From: an uncultured Eubacterium sp.
GTDB taxonomy: Bacteria; Bacillota; Clostridia; Lachnospirales; Lachnospiraceae
Length of the DNA stretch: 11,038 bases
Direction: 5' to 3'
Assembly (NCBI GenBank): GCA_934320655.1
Contig: CAKRFN010000032.1
Location: forward strand, 1-11,038
The notes below the pieces were generated by a model that had not been told where the DNA came from, made no database searches, and saw nothing but the letters and a program-made list of their open reading frames with translations. The position numbers and the translations under genes are program-made. Shown one piece after another: positions 7,258 to 11,038 of this stretch (the stretch's first letter is position 1; the number at the start of each line of letters is the position of its first letter).

Positions 7258-7291
7258 AAAATCAAATTTTTAATATAATCAGCGTCCGCTC

Positions 7292-8038
7292 TTAGTAGTT
7301 TACGATAGAGCCGAAGTCTGCCTTTAAGCTGGCTCCGCCTACCAGTCCGCCATCGATGTCAGGCTGTGCAAACAGTTCTGCTGCGTTACCTGCATTGACA
7401 GATCCGCCGTACTGGATGCGTACTGCGTCTGCGGTTGCTGCATCATACATCTCTGCGATGCAGTCACGGATGCCCTTGCAAACTTCCTGTGCCTGCTCTG
7501 TTGTAGCAGTCTTTCCGGTTCCAATTGCCCAGATCGGCTCGTATGCGATAACCATGCTCTTTACCTGATCAGCAGTGATTCCTGTCAGGTCAGACTTGAT
7601 CTGTAAACGGATCCAATCCATGGTCACACCCATCTCTCTCTGCTCTAATGTCTCGCCACAGCAAAGAATCGGTGTTAAGCCTGCCTCGAATGCCTTCTTT
7701 ACTTTCTTGTTCAGTAAAGCGTCATCCTCCTTGAAGTAATCGCGGCGCTCTGAATGTCCAATGATGACATATTTTACACCTGCGTCTACTAACATTGCTG
7801 CTGAGATCTCTCCGGTGTATGCACCCTTCTCCTCAAAGTACATATTCTCTGCACCAACTGCTACGTTGGTTCCCTTAACTGCCTCTACAACGGGTACGAT
7901 GTCGATTGCGGGTACGCAATATACAACATCTACGCTGTCAGATTTTACGAGATCCTTCAGATCTGCACATAATTTTACTGCCTCGCTGGGAGTCATGTTC
8001 ATCTTCCAGTTTCCGGCTACGATTTTACGTCTTGCCAT
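7292..8038 (-). CDS. tpiA: Triosephosphate isomerase
   Basis: This enzyme interconverts dihydroxyacetone phosphate and glyceraldehyde 3-phosphate in cytoplasmic glycolysis. The 248-residue length is normal for bacteria. All catalytic signatures are present: AGNWKMN (8 to 14) with Asn10 and Lys12, the electrophilic His95 in VIIGHSERR, and the general base Glu167 in AYEPIWAIGTGK, followed by the flexible phosphate-gripping loop. IQYGGSVN (208 to 215) and GLVGGASL (231 to 238) form the rest of the phosphate site. AGGAGG (8047 to 8052) lies 8 bases before the ATG. It is separated from pgk by 227 bases of structured sequence and is followed by the terminator at 7221 to 7257. Confidence 0.99.
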   Translation of the reverse strand: MARRKIVAGNWKMNMTPSEAVKLCADLKDLVKSDSVDVVYCVPAIDIVPVVEAVKGTNVAVGAENMYFEEKGAYTGEISAAMLVDAGVKYVIIGHSERRDYFKEDDALLNKKVKKAFEAGLTPILCCGETLEQREMGVTMDWIRLQIKSDLTGITADQVKSMVIAYEPIWAIGTGKTATTEQAQEVCKGIRDCIAEMYDAATADAVRIQYGGSVNAGNAAELFAQPDIDGGLVGGASLKADFGSIVNY

Positions 8039-8056
8039 CTCATGTTCCTCCTCGTG

Positions 8057-8074
8057 TAACTATTCAGGAATCTT
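8057..8074. repeat. Terminal inverted repeat, left copy
   Basis: The first 11 bases match the reverse complement of 8237 to 8247 exactly. With one mismatch and then AATC, the similarity reaches about 18 bases. The repeat begins 4 bases from the tpiA ribosome binding site, so the element reaches almost to the gene. Confidence 0.8.
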
Positions 8075-8229
8075 AGAATAAGAAAAACTGATGTGTCATG
8101 CTTGCATGTAAGCAGCAGTTTCTCTTATTCGTAAGGTGGCTCGAATAGAGTCACCACCCCTAAATGAGCAAAATTAGCTGCATCGCAGCGGGAAAGCACG
8201 ATCCATCGTGCGGTTTTGCGAATGTGGGG

Positions 8230-8247
8230 AGGATTACTGAATAGTTA
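8230..8247. repeat. Terminal inverted repeat, right copy
   Basis: This is the partner of 8057 to 8074. It lies 18 bases after the pgk stop codon. It is bordered by TA at its outer end, as is the left copy. Confidence 0.8.
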
Positions 8248-8265
8248 TTCTCTATATTTTATAAT

Positions 8266-9501
8266 TTAGTTGCGGTCGTCAGCTGCTGCTACGCCGGGAA
8301 GTGACTTGCCCTCTAAGAACTCCAGAGAAGCTCCACCACCGGTAGAAATGTGGCTCATCTTATCAGCAAAACCTAACTGGTTGACTGCTGCTGCGGAATC
8401 TCCACCACCGATAATTGTAGTAGCGTCGGTATCTGCGAGTGCCTGTGCAACTGCGATGGTTCCCTTTGCCAGTGTCGGGTTCTCGAATACACCCATCGGT
8501 CCGTTCCATACGACGGTCTTTGCAGACTTCACTGCATCTGCGTACAGTGCTGCGGTCTTCGGTCCGATATCAAGACCTTCCATATCTGCGGGGATCTTGT
8601 CAGCATCTACAATCGTAACATCGATCGGTGCATCGATCGGGTTCGGGAATCCTGCTGCGATTGTTGTATCAATCGGCAGTAACAGCTTCTTGCCAGCCTT
8701 CTCTGCCTTGTCCATCATATCCTTGCAGTAGCTGATCTTCTCATCGTCTACCAATGACAGTCCGATCTCATAGCCCTTTGCCTTTAAGAAGGTGTATGCC
8801 ATACCACCACCGATGATCAGTGTATCACACTTCTCAATGAGGTTATTGATTACGTTGAGCTTGTCAGCTACCTTTGCGCCGCCGAGGATCGCTACGAACG
8901 GACGTACCGGATTCTCTACCGCATTGCCGAGGAACTCGATCTCCTTCTGCATCAGGTATCCAACTGCACAGTCGCCGCCCTTTGCACGTACAAACTCAGT
9001 CACACCTGCAACAGAAGCATGTGCTCTGTGGGCAGAACCGAAAGCGTCACATACATATACATCACACAGATCTGCTAACTCTTTTGCAAATGCTGTTCCT
9101 GCCTCTGTCGGCTTTGTCTCCTCTTTTCCACGGAAACGGGTATTCTGAAGAAGAACAACATCTCCGTCCTTCATAGCTGCAACAGCATCTGTAGCAGCCT
9201 GTCCTGTTACGTGATCATCATTTACAAATGTAACCTTTTTGCCAAGTCTCTCCTCAAGTGCTGCTGCTACCGGAGCAAGTGACTCACCCTCGTTGGGGCC
9301 GTTCTTTACTTTTCCAAGATGTGAGCAGAGGATCACCTTTCCGCCGTCCTTGATCAATTTCTCGATGGTCGGCATAGCTCCCTTGATACGGTTGTCGTCA
9401 GTGATCTTTCCATCCTTTAAAGGTACGTTGAAGTCGCATCTTACGAGGACGCGCTTGCCTGCTACGTTGATGTCATCAACGGATTTCTTATTTAATCCCA
9501 T
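8266..9501 (-). CDS. pgk: Phosphoglycerate kinase
   Basis: This enzyme transfers a phosphate from 1,3-bisphosphoglycerate to ADP, the first ATP-yielding step of glycolysis, in the cytoplasm. The 411 residues are slightly longer than the usual ~395. Family motifs are in order: RCDFNVPL (21 to 28), SHLGK (60 to 64), NTRF (120 to 123), AHRAHAS (157 to 163), GGAKVADKL (207 to 215) in the hinge/nucleotide area, WNGPMGVFE (332 to 340) and GGGDSAAA (365 to 372). The loop after SHLG carries about ten extra residues (KVKNGPNEGE), which accounts for much of the extra length. GGAGG (9509 to 9513) lies 7 bases before the ATG. A hairpin terminator lies only 17 bases upstream of that site, so pgk is reached by read-through or from its own promoter. 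Confidence 0.99.
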   Translation of the reverse strand: MGLNKKSVDDINVAGKRVLVRCDFNVPLKDGKITDDNRIKGAMPTIEKLIKDGGKVILCSHLGKVKNGPNEGESLAPVAAALEERLGKKVTFVNDDHVTGQAATDAVAAMKDGDVVLLQNTRFRGKEETKPTEAGTAFAKELADLCDVYVCDAFGSAHRAHASVAGVTEFVRAKGGDCAVGYLMQKEIEFLGNAVENPVRPFVAILGGAKVADKLNVINNLIEKCDTLIIGGGMAYTFLKAKGYEIGLSLVDDEKISYCKDMMDKAEKAGKKLLLPIDTTIAAGFPNPIDAPIDVTIVDADKIPADMEGLDIGPKTAALYADAVKSAKTVVWNGPMGVFENPTLAKGTIAVAQALADTDATTIIGGGDSAAAVNQLGFADKMSHISTGGGASLEFLEGKSLPGVAAADDRN

Positions 9502-9527
9502 GATTAAACCTCCAAAATTAAATTTAT

Positions 9528-9560
9528 AAAAAGGGTCCGGTCCAAACCGACCGGACCCTT
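9528..9560 (-). terminator. Hairpin terminator between gap and pgk
   Basis: A perfect 12-bp GC-rich stem (9531 to 9542 with 9549 to 9560) surrounds a 6-base loop. On the minus strand it runs into TTTTTATAAATTT. It probably reduces transcription from gap into pgk, or serves as a leader attenuator if pgk has its own promoter just upstream. Confidence 0.85.
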
Positions 9561-9571
9561 CGTGAGTCGTT

Positions 9572-9599
9572 GTAATAGCAAAACCCGTGTGCGGGTCAA
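9572..9599 (-). promoter_or_regulatory. Possible pgk promoter in the gap-pgk spacer
   Basis: On the minus strand TTGACC (9599 to 9594) is followed after 16 bases by TATTAC (9577 to 9572), which is preceded by TG in the extended -10 position. Initiation near 9565 would place the whole 12-bp hairpin in the pgk leader. The -10 box is weak and the boxes overlap a small hairpin, so this is tentative. Confidence 0.3.
9583..9596 (-). terminator. Small hairpin with T-run after gap
   Basis: ACCCG and CGGGT pair (9592 to 9596 with 9583 to 9587) around a 4-base loop. They are followed on the minus strand by TTTGC, giving a run of four T with the last stem base. It starts 12 bases after the gap stop. 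It is short and may be a weak terminator. It also overlaps a promoter-like pair of boxes. Confidence 0.4.
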
Positions 9600-9607
9600 T
9601 GCCGATC

Positions 9608-10624
9608 TTATGCTAACTCTGAGAAGTACTTAATTGTACGAACCATCTGAGAAGTATAAGAGTTCTCGTTGTCATACCAAGAAACAACCTGTACCTCGTA
9701 CTGGTCATCAGATACCTGATTTACCATAGTCTGAGTTGCATCGAATAATGAACCATATCTCATTCCAACGATATCAGAAGATACGATCTCATCCTCGTTG
9801 TAACCGAATGACTCGTTAGCTGCTGCCTTCATAGCTGCGTTGATATCCTCTTTGGTAACGCCAGCCTTCTTAACAACTGCTGTAAGGATTGTGGTAGATC
9901 CTGTAGGGGTAGGAACACGCTGAGCAGATCCGATCAGCTTTCCGTTTAACTCGGGGATAACTAAGCCGATTGCCTTAGCAGCTCCAGTAGAGTTGGGAAC
10001 GATATTAACTGCTGCTGCACGTGAACGACGAAGATCGCCCTTTCTCTGAGGTCCGTCAAGAGTCATCTGATCTCCTGTGTAAGCATGGATGGTTACCATG
10101 ATACCAGACTGGATCGGAGCATACTTGTTCAGAGCGTCAGCCATAGGTGCTAAGCAGTTTGTTGTACAAGAAGCTGCAGAAATGATTGTATCTGAAGCCT
10201 TTAATGTCTCATGGTTTGTATTGAATACGATTGTAGGAAGATCGTTTCCTGCCGGTGCAGAGATAACAACCTTACGAGCGCCTGCATTGATGTGAGCCTG
10301 AGCCTTCTCTTTGCTGGTGTAGAAACCAGAGCACTCTAATACTACGTCAACCTTTAACTCACCCCAAGGGCAGTTGTTTGCATCCGGGAATGCATAGATC
10401 TTGATCTCTTTTCCACATACTGTGATGGAATCATCGCTTGCAGAAACTTCATCAGCATGCTCATACTTACCCTGTGATGAATCGTACTTTAACAGGTGTG
10501 CTAACATCTTAGGGCTTGTTAAGTCGTTGATTGCTACTACTTCATAACCCTCTGCTCCGAACATCTGTCTGAAAGCAAGACGACCGATACGGCCAAAACC
10601 ATTGATTGCTACTCTTACTGCCAT
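9608..10624 (-). CDS. gap: Glyceraldehyde-3-phosphate dehydrogenase, NAD-dependent type
   Basis: This enzyme oxidises and phosphorylates glyceraldehyde 3-phosphate to 1,3-bisphosphoglycerate, making NADH, in the cytoplasm as a tetramer. The 338 residues are the usual length. The Rossmann motif INGFGRIGR (7 to 15) is intact, and Asp34 in AINDL favours NAD over NADP. The catalytic Cys153 sits in ASCTTNCLAP, its partner is His180 in TIHAYT, and the S-loop region DGPQRKGDLRRSRAAA (190 to 205) is typical of the glycolytic enzyme. WYDNENSY (316 to 323) completes the NAD-binding part. AGGAGG (10633 to 10638) lies 8 bases before the ATG. A strong promoter lies about 70 bases upstream, and hairpins between gap and pgk suggest that gap is also made as a single-gene message. 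Confidence 0.99.
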   Translation of the reverse strand: MAVRVAINGFGRIGRLAFRQMFGAEGYEVVAINDLTSPKMLAHLLKYDSSQGKYEHADEVSASDDSITVCGKEIKIYAFPDANNCPWGELKVDVVLECSGFYTSKEKAQAHINAGARKVVISAPAGNDLPTIVFNTNHETLKASDTIISAASCTTNCLAPMADALNKYAPIQSGIMVTIHAYTGDQMTLDGPQRKGDLRRSRAAAVNIVPNSTGAAKAIGLVIPELNGKLIGSAQRVPTPTGSTTILTAVVKKAGVTKEDINAAMKAAANESFGYNEDEIVSSDIVGMRYGSLFDATQTMVNQVSDDQYEVQVVSWYDNENSYTSQMVRTIKYFSELA

Positions 10625-10691
10625 GTTGAATTCCTCCTAAGAATTTTAATAATGTGTTTGTTTTCAAATGGGACATGCCCAATCTGTTGTC

Positions 10692-10720
10692 ATTGTACTA
10701 AATAACAAACAAAAATTCAA
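10692..10720 (-). promoter_or_regulatory. SigA-type promoter of gap
   Basis: On the minus strand TTGAAT (10720 to 10715) and TACAAT (10697 to 10692) are separated by exactly 17 bases of AT-rich sequence. The expected start is near 10685, giving a leader of about 60 bases. A short inverted repeat (TGGG 10669 to 10672, CCCA 10678 to 10681) sits just inside the transcript and could be an operator or a small hairpin. No CggR or CcpA site is recognised. Confidence 0.8.
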
Positions 10721-10780
10721 GTCTTTATTATCACTTTATCCTACTTTGTTAAAATATTATCTAAGTATGGATTCTGCACC

Positions 10781-10814
10781 TTGACATTTTGTGCAAAACT
10801 CCACATGATATACT
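10781..10814 (+). promoter_or_regulatory. Possible rightward promoter, divergent to gap
   Basis: On the plus strand an extended -10 element, TGATATACT (10806 to 10814), lies downstream of a TTGACA (10781 to 10786). The spacing is 22 bases, too long for a standard pair, so the -10 would have to act mainly through its TG extension. It would transcribe the gene-less sequence on the right edge. Confidence 0.35.
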
Positions 10815-10820
10815 TATATT

Positions 10821-11038
10821 AAGATAGGCGTTTGCGAAACTATTTTTTATCCGGGCTACCTGGCTGTGAGCACAGTAGTATTCTGATCAAACTGCTCCGG
10901 TTGCCCCGCGGTGTCTCGCTGTCTTTTCAGCCTTGGCTCGATGTGTCTTTCGCTTTGCTCACACACATAGCCTGCGGCTTTCAGCTATGACATGAAGTTC
11001 GTTTGCGAATCGCTCGCACTTCGCCGGACAAAAGTCGC
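10821..11038. other. Gene-less, hairpin-rich sequence at the right edge
   Basis: No credible open reading frame is found in the 218 bases to the window end. Several short inverted repeats occur: GGGC/GCCC (10853 to 10856 with 10903 to 10906) enclosing a bulged stem (10868 to 10876 with 10891 to 10897), GGCT..ATGTGT with ACACAT..AGCC (10935 to 10946 with 10963 to 10972), and GCGAA/TTCGC (11005 to 11009 with 11020 to 11024). From memory, the GTTTGCGAATCGCTCGCAC type of sequence recurs between genes in Lachnospiraceae, but this was not checked. It may be a dispersed repeat or a small RNA. Confidence 0.35.

Larger units (their letters stand above)
8057..8247. mobile_element. MITE-like or structured RNA element between pgk and tpiA
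   Basis: A 191-bp segment fills most of the 227-base gap. Its ends are inverted repeats: TAACTATTCAG at 8057 to 8067 is the exact reverse complement of 8237 to 8247. The match extends to about 18 bases with two mismatches (8057 to 8074 and 8230 to 8247). The outermost bases are TA on both sides, as expected for a TA target duplication, though TA is its own complement and so weak evidence alone. Inside are a 15-bp hairpin (8076 to 8090 with 8116 to 8130), an 8-bp one (8135 to 8142 with 8148 to 8155), two short ones (8177 to 8189 and 8196 to 8211) and a closing stem GCAAAA/TTTTGC (8168 to 8173 with 8214 to 8219). There is no open reading frame. It could be a miniature transposable element, a co-transcribed structured RNA, or an mRNA processing site. 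Confidence 0.55.

Noticed and set aside
10625..10860. CcpA (cre) or CggR operator upstream of gap
   Set aside because: No match to the cre pattern or to a clear long operator repeat was found. Only a 4-bp inverted repeat lies just after the predicted start.
1..11038. CRISPR array, tRNA or rRNA genes
   Set aside because: No regularly spaced repeats, no cloverleaf and no recognisable rRNA sequence were found on either strand.
10935..11038. Short peptide frames at the right edge
   Set aside because: All frames on both strands meet a stop within about 30 codons and none has a ribosome binding site, so they were not called as genes.

Overview
The window looks like chromosomal DNA of a low-to-mid GC anaerobic Firmicute, most likely a Lachnospiraceae-type Clostridium relative. 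This is an inference from three things: the strong AGGAGG ribosome binding sites, the order gap-pgk-tpiA, and the style of the encoded proteins. All complete genes lie on the minus strand, so transcription runs from right to left.

Right part (about 10720 to 7220): a lower-glycolysis cluster. A clear SigA-type promoter precedes gap (GAPDH). Two hairpin terminators follow gap, then come pgk (phosphoglycerate kinase), a 228-base gap, and tpiA (triosephosphate isomerase), closed by a strong 15-bp hairpin terminator. The pgk-tpiA gap holds an unusual compact element. It has 18-bp imperfect terminal inverted repeats bordered by TA and several internal hairpins, and looks like a MITE or a structured RNA.

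Middle part (7195 to 1942): a tightly packed operon for alpha-galactosides. It encodes an unassigned GT-B-like protein, a MelB-type cation/sugar symporter of the GPH family, and a GH36 alpha-galactosidase. The symporter and enzyme genes overlap by ATGA. The likely division of labour is uptake of melibiose- or raffinose-type sugars by the symporter and intracellular release of galactose by the GH36 enzyme. The role of the GT-B-like protein is unknown. The tpiA terminator sits only about 25 bases before this operon's first start codon, leaving almost no space for a separate promoter.

Left part (1896 to 180): two tandem paralogous membrane-anchored proteins of unknown function. They are about 78% identical over their last 73 residues and share a 42-bp exact DNA repeat. 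The second gene's ribosome binding site lies inside the last codons of the first. A hairpin terminator ends the series.

The first ~78 bases look like the end of an insertion sequence, probably IS256 family, whose transposase start codon lies at position 4 and reads out of the window. Its ribosome binding site is buried in an RNA hairpin that only transcripts entering from outside the element could form.

The last ~220 bases hold no recognisable gene. They contain a possible rightward promoter and repeat-like, hairpin-rich sequence.
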